Shown here piece by piece: positions 8,810-16,203 of a DNA stretch of 34,279 nucleotides. The stretch's first letter is position 1, and each line of letters starts with the position of its first letter. Under the pieces are notes generated by a model that searched no databases, had not been told where the DNA came from, and saw nothing but the letters and a program-made list of their open reading frames with translations. Source of the DNA: Levilactobacillus cerevisiae (GTDB lineage: Bacteria; Bacillota; Bacilli; Lactobacillales; Lactobacillaceae); contig NZ_RHNN01000034.1 of assembly GCF_003946245.1 (NCBI RefSeq), positions 1 through 34,279 of the forward strand, given 5' to 3'. Position numbers and translations under genes: made by a program.

Positions 8810-10198
8810 TTACTCTGAGAGTTTATCAGAATCCGGTTGGGACAACGCAAATACGAGAACAAACTGGCTACCCCGCGGCTGATTGTCAACGACTTGAATA
8901 GTCGCATGGTTAAGCGCCACCAGTTGGGCCACAATCGCCAACCCCAGACCGGTCCCACCAATCTGTCGGGTCCGCGCTGAATCTACACGGTAGAAGCGTT
9001 CAAAAATATGTGCCTTATCAGCGTCGGCAATCCCCATGCCCAGGTCTTGAATACTGAGGCGCACCTGGTTTGCAGTGGTCTCAAGGGCAATGGTAATCGG
9101 CTGATCCGCAGGCGAATATTTCCCGGCATTGTCGATCAGTGCCGCCAACACCTGCTGAACACTCTCGGAGTTACCGTAAATAACGGCAGAAGCCGCTCCC
9201 GTCACCTGGATAGCCTGCTGCAGGACCGCTCGTTCCTCTTCAACGGTTTCGTTGATGACCTCAGCGAGATCAAAGTAGTCGAGCTGGAGCGTTCCCCGGT
9301 CCGCCCGGGACAACGTTAACAGGCTGTTGACCAGCGTCTGCATCCGGTTCGACTCGTCGTCGATAAACTTAATCGAACGGGGAATAATTTCGGGATGCTC
9401 CGTCCCGCGCCGCTCAATCAACCGCACGTGTCCCCGAATCGCCGCAATCGGCGTGCGGAGTTCATGAGCCGCATTTGAAATGAATTCCCGTTCCTGACTC
9501 GCGTGTTCGTTGATGGTGGTTAAGAGTTCGTTAAAACTATGGGCTAGTTGGGTGACCTCACTAGGCTGTTCCGGCACCGGCAACGTTGCCTTGGTTGTCC
9601 GGACGCGTGACTGCTCCTGGGCGGCCACGTTGAGGCTTGCCAGGGGGCGGGTAATTTTCTTTGCCGTCAGCCGGATGTAAATCCAGCCCAGCACCACGGT
9701 GAAGGCCATAATAATCAAGATAACAATCATCACCGACAACAACACCGTGGTAATCGGCCGCAAGCTGAGCCAGATTTCCGAATGGATGCCCCAATGAATC
9801 CCGGAGCGATAGTACGTAAAGCCATACCCCGGCGTGTAAGCCACGGCTGGAAAGATTGGCATTTGGTAATGGGTTGCTTTGATGAATTTTTTAGTGTTCG
9901 GTGAATAAAATGTTGAAGGCGCCTCGCCAATTTTACTATTGTACACGCGAACCATCGTGTTCTGCGTGTTGATGGAGCTGCTCTTCCGCCACCGATCCCA
10001 ATCGGGCTTGTCATCAATGATGGACCGTTTCAGACTGGCCATTAGCTCAACCGAGGATTGTTCGCTTTGCTTGACCAACTGGTAGCCCACCGTGCCCACG
10101 ATTGTGCCGCCCATCAATAAGATGACGAGCACTAACATCCAAATGAAGCGGTGCTGAATCTCCTGGGCTGTTGAGACTCTGCGTTTTTTCTTCGCCAT
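8810..10198 (-). CDS. Sensor histidine kinase (two-component system)
   Basis: A 462-residue kinase with a basic N-terminus, a first membrane helix (about residues 18-42), an extracytoplasmic domain of about 105 residues, a second helix (about 150-175), a HAMP linker (about 176-232), and a HisKA domain with the phosphorylated His245 in SNAAHELRTP. The ATPase domain has the N box LIDNAGKYSP, G1 DLGMGIAD, F box FERFYR and G2 GGTGLGLAIV. It would sense an envelope signal and phosphorylate the regulator encoded 5 bp upstream. It follows that gene with no spacer promoter and ends just before a terminator that separates it from the glycosylation genes. The signal is unknown; the sensor domain matches no family I can name. 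Confidence 0.93.
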   Translation of the reverse strand: MAKKKRRVSTAQEIQHRFIWMLVLVILLMGGTIVGTVGYQLVKQSEQSSVELMASLKRSIIDDKPDWDRWRKSSSINTQNTMVRVYNSKIGEAPSTFYSPNTKKFIKATHYQMPIFPAVAYTPGYGFTYYRSGIHWGIHSEIWLSLRPITTVLLSVMIVILIIMAFTVVLGWIYIRLTAKKITRPLASLNVAAQEQSRVRTTKATLPVPEQPSEVTQLAHSFNELLTTINEHASQEREFISNAAHELRTPIAAIRGHVRLIERRGTEHPEIIPRSIKFIDDESNRMQTLVNSLLTLSRADRGTLQLDYFDLAEVINETVEEERAVLQQAIQVTGAASAVIYGNSESVQQVLAALIDNAGKYSPADQPITIALETTANQVRLSIQDLGMGIADADKAHIFERFYRVDSARTRQIGGTGLGLAIVAQLVALNHATIQVVDNQPRGSQFVLVFALSQPDSDKLSE

Positions 10199-10203
10199 GG
10201 CAC

Positions 10204-10899
10204 TTACCCCACGTAGTCCGCGGACAGAACGTAGCCGACGCCCCGCACCGTGTGAATCAGGGAGTGACCTTCCTCTTCATTCAGCTTGTGCCGCAGGTAG
10301 CGGATGTAGACGTCCACCACGTTCGGTTGGCCTTCAAAATCAACGCCCCATACGGCATCGAGTAGTTCGTCACGGGTCATGGTTTGGCCAGCGTTTTTCA
10401 TCAGGCACAGGAGTAATTCGTACTCCCGTTGTGTGAGTTGAATCAGGCTCCCGTTGCGTTGGACTTGCCGCGCCCGGGTGTCTAGCGTGACGTCCGCCAC
10501 GTGTAGCTGACTATCCGCTGTTTCCTGATGATGCTGGTGCCGCAGAATAACGCGGATGCGGGCCAGGAGCTCTTCAATTTCAAAGGGTTTTGTTATGTAA
10601 TCATCGGCACCGGTGTCCAGGCCCGCTACCTTGTCGCCCACGTAGTCCCGCGCCGTCATCATAATCACGGGTAAGCTGTCGTGCCGCCGAATCCGGCGAA
10701 GGACGCCCAGCCCATCAAGTTCCGGCAACATCCAGTCCAGGATAATCAGGTCCAGCTGTCCCCGGTTAGATTCGTAAATCTCCAGCGCCGTTTTCCCGTC
10801 CATTGCGTTTAAAATCGTATAGTCTTCAAATTGTAATTCCGTGGTCAGCGATGCTAACAACGCTTCGTCGTCTTCCACAATTAAAATTGTTCCGGCCAT
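10204..10899 (-). CDS. OmpR-family response regulator
   Basis: A 231-residue regulator with a receiver domain (acidic pair ED-D at residues 9-11, phosphorylated Asp55 in LIILDWMLPE, conserved lysine in ITKPFEIEEL) and a C-terminal winged-helix DNA-binding domain (LTQREYELLLCLMKNAGQ, VYIRYLRHKLN, TVRGVGYVL). Its partner kinase gene starts 5 bp after its stop. The start at 10899 has GGAG 8 nt upstream; an in-frame ATG 15 codons earlier has no binding site. A weak minus-strand promoter may lie at about 10940-10970. Targets cannot be deduced, but the linked glycosylation genes are candidates. Confidence 0.93.
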   Translation of the reverse strand: MAGTILIVEDDEALLASLTTELQFEDYTILNAMDGKTALEIYESNRGQLDLIILDWMLPELDGLGVLRRIRRHDSLPVIMMTARDYVGDKVAGLDTGADDYITKPFEIEELLARIRVILRHQHHQETADSQLHVADVTLDTRARQVQRNGSLIQLTQREYELLLCLMKNAGQTMTRDELLDAVWGVDFEGQPNVVDVYIRYLRHKLNEEEGHSLIHTVRGVGYVLSADYVG

Positions 10900-11002
10900 G
10901 TCTTCACTCCGTTCATTTTTAAACTTCTCACTTAGCTTAATCATTTCAGCGTTAAAAAGCTATTAGGGAGACTTAATCACAAGTGAAAATTAAAAAACGG
11001 CA

Positions 11003-11035
11003 CAAAAAAACCGCTACCCGAGGGCAACGGTTCAT
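11003..11035 (-). terminator. Intrinsic terminator after rplL
   Basis: AACCG/CGGTT with an inner CCC/GGG pairing, followed on the minus strand by seven T. It ends the rplJ-rplL transcript about 20 bp past the rplL stop. Confidence 0.88.
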
Positions 11036-11052
11036 TTTTGTTTTGAAGGTGA

Positions 11053-11418
11053 TTACTTAAGAGTAACCACACCACCAACAGCTTCAAGCTTTTCCTTGAT
11101 TTCGTTAGCGTCGTCTTCAGAAACGCCTTCCTTGATGACAGATGGTACGTTGTCAACGAGGCCCTTAGCGTCCTTCAAGCCTAAACCAGTGATTTCACGG
11201 ACAGCCTTGATGGCCTTAACCTTGGCGTCACCAGATTCAGTTAATTCAACGTCGAATGAATCCTTAGCAGCTGCGTCGCCGCCAGCAGCACCGGCTGCAG
11301 CAACTGGGGCAGCAGCGGATACGCCGAATTCGTCTTCGATACCCTTAACTAAGTCGTTAAGGTCGGTAATTGACGCTTCTTTAAGAGAAGCGATGATAGC
11401 ATCTTTATCAAAAGCCAT
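11053..11418 (-). CDS. rplL: 50S ribosomal protein L7/L12
   Basis: A 121-residue acidic protein with the L7/L12 layout: an N-terminal dimerisation helix ([17 protein letters not shown]), an alanine- and glycine-rich hinge ([16 protein letters not shown], about residues 36-51) and the C-terminal factor-binding domain ([20 protein letters not shown], ending in [13 protein letters not shown]). It forms the flexible stalk that recruits translation factors. The start at 11418 has GGAGG 8 nt upstream; the longer frame begins at a TTG that sits on that site. It follows rplJ by 49 bp and shares its L10 leader. Confidence 0.98.
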   Translation of the reverse strand: MAFDKDAIIASLKEASITDLNDLVKGIEDEFGVSAAAPVAAAGAAGGDAAAKDSFDVELTESGDAKVKAIKAVREITGLGLKDAKGLVDNVPSVIKEGVSEDDANEIKEKLEAVGGVVTLK

Positions 11419-11467
11419 GTTATTTTCCTCCAATAATTGGGTTTAATTTTATGTTTCAATCAGGTAC

Positions 11468-11974
11468 TTAGGCTGCGTCGCCTTCGTCACCCTTTTCAGC
11501 AATCGCCTTAACAGCGTAAGCCACGTTCCGTACTGGTGCTTGTAAGACATTAGCCAGCATAGAGAGCAGGTCTTCACGACTAGGCAAGCTTGCGTAAGTG
11601 TTGATTTCGTCAACGGAGACAATTTTGTCTTCGATGAAACCACCCTTGATCTGTAGGTCGTCAACACTGTCTGCAAACTTCTTCAAAACCTTAGCAGGTG
11701 CAATTGCATCCTCGTCAGAGAAAGCAACGGCAGTAGGACCAGCAAACAGATCGTTTAAATCTGCATAGCCAGCTTTTTCTGCGGCCCGAACCAAGATTTT
11801 GTTCTTGATGACGTTCATTTGAACGCCAGCATCACGTAATTGCTTACGTAAGTCAGTTGCTTCTTCAACAGTTAACCCACGGTAATCAACCACGATAGCG
11901 CTGGTGGCGTTGTTGAACTTTTCAACAACCTCATCAACCTTTTTAGCTTTAATTGCAATAGCTTGTTCACTCAA
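11468..11974 (-). CDS. rplJ: 50S ribosomal protein L10
   Basis: A 168-residue protein with L10 hallmarks: [39 protein letters not shown] at the N-terminus (the part that binds 23S rRNA) and a C-terminal helix that carries L7/L12 dimers. The start is a TTG at 11974 with GGGAGGTG 6 nt upstream, giving the family length; the longer ATG-initiated frame would run back into the leader RNA. It is preceded by the L10 leader, through which the L10-L12 complex represses its own synthesis in related bacteria. Confidence 0.97.
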   Translation of the reverse strand: MSEQAIAIKAKKVDEVVEKFNNATSAIVVDYRGLTVEEATDLRKQLRDAGVQMNVIKNKILVRAAEKAGYADLNDLFAGPTAVAFSDEDAIAPAKVLKKFADSVDDLQIKGGFIEDKIVSVDEINTYASLPSREDLLSMLANVLQAPVRNVAYAVKAIAEKGDEGDAA

Positions 11975-11984
11975 AATATTCACC

Positions 11985-12130
11985 TCCCGGATTAGTTTGG
12001 TGGGATAAAAAAATCCCCATGCCACCAAGACATAAGGAGTCAAAAGTTTAAGTAAACTTCTTCCTCGGCAGGAAATTGAGACCATTAGGCCACCTGAGTC
12101 TTAGGTAGATCTATTAAATACAACTTCAAT
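11985..12130 (-). ncRNA. Ribosomal protein L10 leader
   Basis: The minus-strand leader between the rplJ promoter and start carries the hallmarks of the L10 leader: a CCTGCCGAGGAAG element, then a CTCCTTATG segment and a GGTGGCATGGGGAT stretch able to pair with the ATCCCACCA that follows the T run. The known role is binding the L10-(L12)4 complex to control rplJL expression. The helix boundaries were judged by eye. Confidence 0.8.
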
Positions 12131-12159
12131 AGCATACAATACTTCAACATTGCTGTCAA
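12131..12159 (-). promoter_or_regulatory. Promoter of rplJ-rplL
   Basis: Minus strand: TTGACA (12154-12159), a 17-nt spacer and TATGCT (12131-12136). It is positioned so that transcription starts at the L10 leader. Confidence 0.85.
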
Positions 12160-12195
12160 CGCATTATAGGGGATTTTTTTATTTCAAGATTTAAC

Positions 12196-12894
12196 TTAGG
12201 CTAATAAGGAAGCCAAGTCAACGTCGACGCTAGGGCCGAACGTTGAAGAAATTGAAACGTGTTGAACGTAAGTCCCACGCACAGCGGCTGGGCGAATACG
12301 AACAATCGTTTCGGCAATGGTCTTCAAGTTGCCGGCAAGCTTGTCAGCATCAAAGGAAACCTTACCAAATGGAACAGCAACGTTACCGTCCCGGTCAGTC
12401 CGGTAAGTAACTTGCCCGTTCTTAGCATCAGAAACAGCCTTTTCGACGTTCATCGTAACAGTCCCCGTCTTAGGGTTAGGCATTAAGCCCTTAGGTCCTA
12501 AGACCCGACCTAAACGACCAACTTGGGCCATCATGTCTGGCGTTGCAATTGCAACGTCAAAGTCCAACCAGCCGTCTTGGATGCGTTCTACTAAGTCTTG
12601 TTCGCCAACGACGTCAGCACCGGCAGCTTCTGCAGCCTTAGCTTGGTCCCCTTTAGCGAATACGATTACCGTGGTTTCCTTACCGGTACCATTTGGTAAT
12701 ACTAAAGCGCCACGGAGTTGTTGGTCCGCTTGCTTCGTGTCAACGTTAAGCTTGAAAGCAACTTCAACAGTTGCGTCAAACTTAGCGAAATCCATTTTCT
12801 TCGTTAAATCAATCGCGTCACCCATAGTGTAGACCTTGTCAGCCTCGACCATTTTGGCAGCGTCTTGATAGTTCTTACCTCGTTTGTGAGCCAT
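12196..12894 (-). CDS. rplA: 50S ribosomal protein L1
   Basis: A 232-residue protein with typical L1 sequence: [13 protein letters not shown] at the start, the two-domain body with [17 protein letters not shown] and the highly conserved [20 protein letters not shown] loop region (about residues 120-138). It binds 23S rRNA at the exit-side stalk and, in this operon, usually represses translation of its own mRNA through a site before rplK. Start 12894 has GGAGG 9 nt upstream; upstream in-frame ATG codons lack a site. The spacer to rplK (12895-12991) holds an imperfect hairpin (GACAC...GTGTC) of unknown meaning. Confidence 0.98.
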   Translation of the reverse strand: MAHKRGKNYQDAAKMVEADKVYTMGDAIDLTKKMDFAKFDATVEVAFKLNVDTKQADQQLRGALVLPNGTGKETTVIVFAKGDQAKAAEAAGADVVGEQDLVERIQDGWLDFDVAIATPDMMAQVGRLGRVLGPKGLMPNPKTGTVTMNVEKAVSDAKNGQVTYRTDRDGNVAVPFGKVSFDADKLAGNLKTIAETIVRIRPAAVRGTYVQHVSISSTFGPSVDVDLASLLA

Positions 12895-12991
12895 TTTGTG
12901 TATTCCTCCTTGCAAATGTGGTTGTAACGGATAAACCTCCCACTTGACACATTTCATTTTCGTGAAGTGTCCGACTATCCGAAAACTGAGC

Positions 12992-13417
12992 TTAACCTTC
13001 GACCGTGAAGCCCATGCTCCGGGCAGTACCTTCAATCATGCGCATAGCTGCTTCAACATCAGCTGCGTTTAGATCTTGCATTTTAGTTTCAGCGATTTGC
13101 TTAACTTGATCCTTGGTTACCGTAGCAACCTTTTTCGTGTTAGGTTCGCCGGAACCACTTTCAACACCAGCGGCCTTCTTCAACAGCGTTGCTGCTGGAG
13201 GAGTCTTAGTGATGAAATCAAAGGAACGATCTTCATAGACACTAATCACAACAGGAATGATCATACCAGCTTGGTCAGCTGTACGAGCGTTGAATTCCTT
13301 AGTGAAGCCCATGATATTGATACCTGCTTGACCTAAAGCTGGTCCAACTGGGGGAGCTGGGGTTGCTTTACCCGCAGGAATTTGTAATTTAACGACATTA
13401 GCTACTTTTTTAGCCAC
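12992..13417 (-). CDS. rplK: 50S ribosomal protein L11
   Basis: A 141-residue protein at the exact family length, with the proline-rich N-terminus ([20 protein letters not shown]), the [13 protein letters not shown] segment and the C-terminal rRNA-binding domain ([27 protein letters not shown]). L11 binds the GTPase-associated centre of 23S rRNA. It is the first gene of the rplK-rplA operon, downstream of its own promoter and a probable L1-binding leader. Confidence 0.98.
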   Translation of the reverse strand: MAKKVANVVKLQIPAGKATPAPPVGPALGQAGINIMGFTKEFNARTADQAGMIIPVVISVYEDRSFDFITKTPPAATLLKKAAGVESGSGEPNTKKVATVTKDQVKQIAETKMQDLNAADVEAAMRMIEGTARSMGFTVEG

Positions 13418-13439
13418 GAGACAATACCTCCTTGAGTCC

Positions 13440-13505
13440 GTGTGTGGTAAGTGGGGCTGTTAGTTTGCCCCTCCCACTTTGTACATATGCGTCACGCATA
13501 CCTGA
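13440..13505 (-). promoter_or_regulatory. Leader of rplK with probable L1-binding site and 5' hairpin
   Basis: On the minus strand the leader begins with a perfect 7-bp palindromic hairpin (TATGCGT-G-ACGCATA, 13486-13500), then AAGTGGGAGGGGC...GCCCCACTTACCAC. The GTGGGAGG...ACCAC pattern resembles the L1-binding sites found before rplK in other Firmicutes, where L1 represses its operon. The family assignment is from memory of that pattern; no covariance test was possible. Confidence 0.5.
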
Positions 13506-13507
13506 GA

Positions 13508-13536
13508 ATCATACCACAATTAACGAACCATCACAA
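13508..13536 (-). promoter_or_regulatory. Promoter of rplK-rplA
   Basis: Minus strand: TTGTGA (13531-13536), a 17-nt spacer and TATGAT (13508-13513), placed in the 131-bp gap after nusG. Transcription would begin at the palindromic hairpin of the leader. Confidence 0.78.
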
Positions 13537-13548
13537 GTTCTTTTCGAA

Positions 13549-14100
13549 TTAACCTAAGATTGGGTCGACTTGGTCAAAGTTCAGTTCAGTACTGGTTTCA
13601 CGACCGAACATATCAATGTTAACCTTCAACTTCATCTTTTCGTCGTCGACTTCGGTAATCTTGCCGACTAAGCCACTGAAGGCACCGTCGACAATGGTTA
13701 CGGAATCGCCAGGAGCAACGTCCAATTCGGCGTGACGCGCAGAGATACCGACACGACGCAGGATCCGTTCTACTTCATCGGGTAACAGTGGCGTTGGCTT
13801 ACTACCTTGTCCATGGGAACCCAAGAACCCAGTAACACCGGGCGTGTTCCGGACAATGTACCAAGCTTGGTCACTCATGACCATTTCGACCAACACGTAG
13901 CCGGGGAAGGTCTTTTCCATGGTGACCTTGTCCTTACCATTCTTAACTTCGTGTTCCTCTTCTTCGGGAACGACAACGCGGAAAATGTTGTCTTGCATCC
14001 CCATTGATTCGGCACGAGATTCCAAGTTCGCCATAACCTTGTTCTCGTAACCCGCGTAGGTGTGAAGAACGTACCATTGCTTTTCAGCTGACTCAACCAT
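13549..14100 (-). CDS. nusG: Transcription elongation and antitermination factor NusG
   Basis: A 183-residue protein with the NGN domain (KQWYVLHTYAGYENKVMANLESR, PGYVLVEM, WYIVRNTPGVTGFLG) and a C-terminal KOW domain (PGDSVTIVDGAFSGLVGKITEVD). It binds RNA polymerase, and in Firmicutes can promote pausing and link transcription to translation. The start at 14100 has GGAGTG upstream. The gene is preceded by its own promoter and an intrinsic terminator in the leader (14142-14168), and is separated from secE by 124 bp. Confidence 0.98.
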   Translation of the reverse strand: MVESAEKQWYVLHTYAGYENKVMANLESRAESMGMQDNIFRVVVPEEEEHEVKNGKDKVTMEKTFPGYVLVEMVMSDQAWYIVRNTPGVTGFLGSHGQGSKPTPLLPDEVERILRRVGISARHAELDVAPGDSVTIVDGAFSGLVGKITEVDDEKMKLKVNIDMFGRETSTELNFDQVDPILG

Positions 14101-14141
14101 TTTGGTGCACTCCTTTAATTTCATTGACTTTTTCGAGCAAA

Positions 14142-14168
14142 ATAAAAAAACTCCGCGTACACGAAGTT
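14142..14168 (-). terminator. Intrinsic terminator/attenuator in the nusG leader
   Basis: Minus strand: AACTTCGT pairs with GCGGAGTT (8 bp, two G.U pairs) around loop GTAC, followed by TTTTTTTATTTT. It lies about 15 nt after the predicted start point of the nusG promoter, so it should act on both that promoter and read-through from secE. Confidence 0.8.
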
Positions 14169-14182
14169 CCCTGTTACCAACT

Positions 14183-14211
14183 AATATAGCATATTTTAAG
14201 TGATTTGACCA
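14183..14211 (-). promoter_or_regulatory. Promoter upstream of nusG
   Basis: Minus strand: TATATT (14183-14188) with an extended TGC just before it, a 17-nt spacer and TGGTCA (14206-14211), which is four of six matches to the -35 consensus. Confidence 0.62.
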
Positions 14212-14224
14212 CCGACAATTCCGA

Positions 14225-14401
14225 TTAGGAAAGGAACTTTAAGCCGTATTGGACGACCCAGTCCACAACCGCAAAGAAAATTGCGAACAGAACTGAAATG
14301 CCAACAACAGTCCCAGTATCGTGACGGGTCTGCTTAACGCCGGGCCAAGAAACTTGTTTCATTTCGGCGCCGACCGATTTGAAGAAACGGAATAAACGCA
14401 T
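14225..14401 (-). CDS. secE: Preprotein translocase subunit SecE
   Basis: A short gene of 58 codons read directly from the minus strand. It begins MRLFRFFKSVGAEMKQVSWP, with the conserved amphipathic VSWP segment, followed by one membrane helix (about residues 32-50) and ends QYGLKFLS. SecE clamps SecY in the protein-export channel. Its place between rpmG and nusG is the standard order, and GGGAGG lies 7 nt before the ATG. Confidence 0.97.
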   Translation of the reverse strand: MRLFRFFKSVGAEMKQVSWPGVKQTRHDTGTVVGISVLFAIFFAVVDWVVQYGLKFLS

Positions 14402-14447
14402 GGTGTTGCCTCCCTAAAATTAGTGTTTGTCGTGATTATCAGTCAAA

Positions 14448-14597
14448 TTAACGGGTTTCACGGTGTAGCGTGTGCTTCCCACAGTATTTACAAAACTTCA
14501 TAACCTCTAGTCGTTGCGTACGTGTCGCACTTGCAGTGATGGTGTAATTCCGCGACCCGCAAACTGAACAAGCCAGGGCAATTTTCCGTTGAGCCAT
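14448..14597 (-). CDS. rpmG: 50S ribosomal protein L33
   Basis: A 49-codon gene on the minus strand starting [18 protein letters not shown] and containing a second [14 protein letters not shown] motif. The two CxxC pairs make this the zinc-binding form of L33. It sits directly before secE in the usual Firmicutes order. The start has GGTGG-like binding sequence upstream. Confidence 0.97.
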   Translation of the reverse strand: MAQRKIALACSVCGSRNYTITASATRTQRLEVMKFCKYCGKHTLHRETR

Positions 14598-14671
14598 CTT
14601 TCCACCACCTTTGGTTCAATCCAATCTAACTCATACCGTAGTAGCTTACCATCCTTTCGCGCCGCCGTCAA

Positions 14672-15241
14672 TCATTCAGCGAGGAGTTCTCTGAGCTTCG
14701 CCTGACTTCGTTGGGAAGCAGAACGTGCCTGATGGAAGCTAAGCTGATTTTGCTGACAGATTTTCTGGAGTGACTCTCCCTTTAAGATGCCACTAAAAAC
14801 CGTGTGTTCAATCCCAGATAGGCGCGGCAATACTTCGTAGACGGCCTCCTTGGCCTCCAACTGTTCCCGTAATAGCCAATGTTGGTCGGGCACAGTGTCA
14901 GAAATGTACGCCGCCTCCGTCTCAATCGAAATCGCCGTCCGCGTCATTTGCCGCTTGAGGGCCTGTGACTGGCGGATTAGGTCAAATACCCGGTGCGCCA
15001 ACTGTAAACGGTAGAACGCCCCAAAGCTCCGCAACCGATCCGTCTCAAATATCTGAACCGTGTGATACATTACCAACAGGGCTTCTTGCTCCCAGTCTGA
15101 TTGCTCAAAACCGGGAATAAAGTACTGCTTCTGTAGCCGTTGTAAAACTGGTCGGTACCGTTCAAACAGGTCCAGTAAGTCGGGTGAATCCAGGTTGTGC
15201 GACAGTCGTTCAAGTAATACGGTATCTGACAGATCTGACAC
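14672..15241 (-). CDS. sigH: SigH-like alternative sigma factor
   Basis: A 189-residue protein with region 2-like sequence (LFERYRPVLQRLQKQYFIPGFEQSDWEQEALLVMYHTVQIF...GAFYRLQLAHRVFDLIRQ) and a C-terminal region 4-like helix-turn-helix (LSGIEHTVFSGILKGESLQKICQQNQLSFHQARSASQRSQAKLR). It occupies the sigH position between yacP and rpmG. SigH-type factors in lactobacilli relate to the competence sigma factors ComX/SigH. The start is GTG at 15241 with GGGGAGG 8 nt upstream. A small hairpin (15256-15273) abuts that site. Its sequence is diverged from Bacillus SigH, as usual in lactobacilli. Confidence 0.85.
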   Translation of the reverse strand: MSDLSDTVLLERLSHNLDSPDLLDLFERYRPVLQRLQKQYFIPGFEQSDWEQEALLVMYHTVQIFETDRLRSFGAFYRLQLAHRVFDLIRQSQALKRQMTRTAISIETEAAYISDTVPDQHWLLREQLEAKEAVYEVLPRLSGIEHTVFSGILKGESLQKICQQNQLSFHQARSASQRSQAKLRELLAE

Positions 15242-15362
15242 GGGTAACGCCTCCCCTTAAGTAGTTCCTTAAGTGTAGTGGAGCACCCCGTCGTGCCATA
15301 GCGAACGAGCGTTTTTCGCCACATTTATTCTGTTATGATTTCGTTTTCTCCCAACATCAATT

Positions 15363-15470
15363 AGTTAGAAATTGCCACCTGCGGCTGCGATTTTCTTCAA
15401 CATAATATTGGCAGGAGCATCTCTGGCCGGCACGTTTGTTCACAGTCATTGGCTACTATCTCTACGGACA
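15363..15470 (-). repeat. Dispersed repeat, copy D (internally deleted)
   Basis: A remnant of the repeat family, read on the minus strand. It keeps the 5' flank (AACGTGCC..CCAGAGATG, ATGTTGAAGAA) and the 3' end (GCAGCCGCAGGTGGCAATTT followed by ACTAATT as in copy A), but everything between, that is the whole P1-P4 region, is missing. It lies in the 383-bp gap between sigH and yacP. The rest of that gap holds the yacP terminator and, at 15275-15350, sequence that should include the sigH promoter, though no clear one was seen. Confidence 0.7.
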
Positions 15471-15575
15471 TTAATGGTTCAGTTTTAACCTCAGTAGCGC
15501 ACCATGATTCTTCCATATCTACATTGCTACAACTTGTGGCAGATGCCAGTCTTTACGTCGTGACGAATCGTGGGC

Positions 15576-15608
15576 AAAATTAAAAGCCCCAAGTAGTCGC
15601 TCGAGGCT
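15576..15608 (-). terminator. Intrinsic terminator after yacP
   Basis: Minus strand: AGCCTCGAG pairs with CTTGGGGCT (9 bp including two G.U pairs) and is followed by TTTAATTTT. It would end the cysS-mrnC-rlmB-yacP transcript. Confidence 0.75.
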
Positions 15609-15624
15609 CAATTTATAGACTCAC

Positions 15625-16173
15625 TTAAGAATCATCATTCTTCTTTTTCGGCTTGGCCATCATTTGGTCGCGAAGCTTCTCCAGCTTGAATAACTGCTGG
15701 TCATCCCACGGGGACTTGCGCACGATACCGCGGTCCGCAAACTCACGGGCCGTCTGCTTCACTTCGTTTTGTGCCCGCTCAATGTCCGTCAACAGTTCGC
15801 CGGCTGGAATGCGCAAAGCTCCCTCCGAGAAAATGGTCCACTGCTCGGCCTGATCACTAGTCGCGACCGTCACCTGGGTGAAGCGCGTCTGGCGTTCCTT
15901 CGCAATTCTCTCTATATAACTGTCAGCCGTCTCGTCGCGATTCGTCCAGACGACTTCCAAATCAAATTGCTTGTAACTTTTCGAAATGCCGGGCACGTAC
16001 ATGGCATCAAAAACCACCGTGATTTTTGCGTCCCGTAGTTTTTTATAATTCGCCAACATGTTCAGCAGCTCGTCCCGCGCCTCTGGTAACCGGTCCGTGA
16101 GTTTCAGCCGGTTGAGTTTGGGCCAGTTGCCGATCATGTTATAGGCATCGACAATTAAAATGTCTTCTTTCAT
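15625..16173 (-). CDS. yacP: YacP/Rae1-like NYN-domain ribonuclease
   Basis: A 182-residue protein with the NYN (PIN-like) fold signatures: DILIVDAYNMIGNWP at the start, TVVFDAMYVPG at about residues 53-63 and an acidic ETADSYIERIA segment at about residues 82-92. The tail is charged and probably flexible. Bacillus YacP (Rae1) enters the ribosome A site and cuts mRNA during translation; the same activity is inferred here from the family and the conserved position after rlmB (30 bp spacing). Confidence 0.9.
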   Translation of the reverse strand: MKEDILIVDAYNMIGNWPKLNRLKLTDRLPEARDELLNMLANYKKLRDAKITVVFDAMYVPGISKSYKQFDLEVVWTNRDETADSYIERIAKERQTRFTQVTVATSDQAEQWTIFSEGALRIPAGELLTDIERAQNEVKQTAREFADRGIVRKSPWDDQQLFKLEKLRDQMMAKPKKKNDDS

Positions 16174-16203
16174 TAGACTTTCCCCTCGCTCATTGCCATT
16201 GGC

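Noticed and set aside
12945..12976. Imperfect hairpin between rplK and rplA as an L1-binding site.
   Set aside because: It has a bulged stem and does not show the GTGGGAGG/ACCAC pattern seen before rplK.
15275..15300. GGGGTGCT plus nearby CACT shared by the sigH and cysS leaders.
   Set aside because: Only about a dozen bases match and the surroundings do not align; I cannot separate this from chance.
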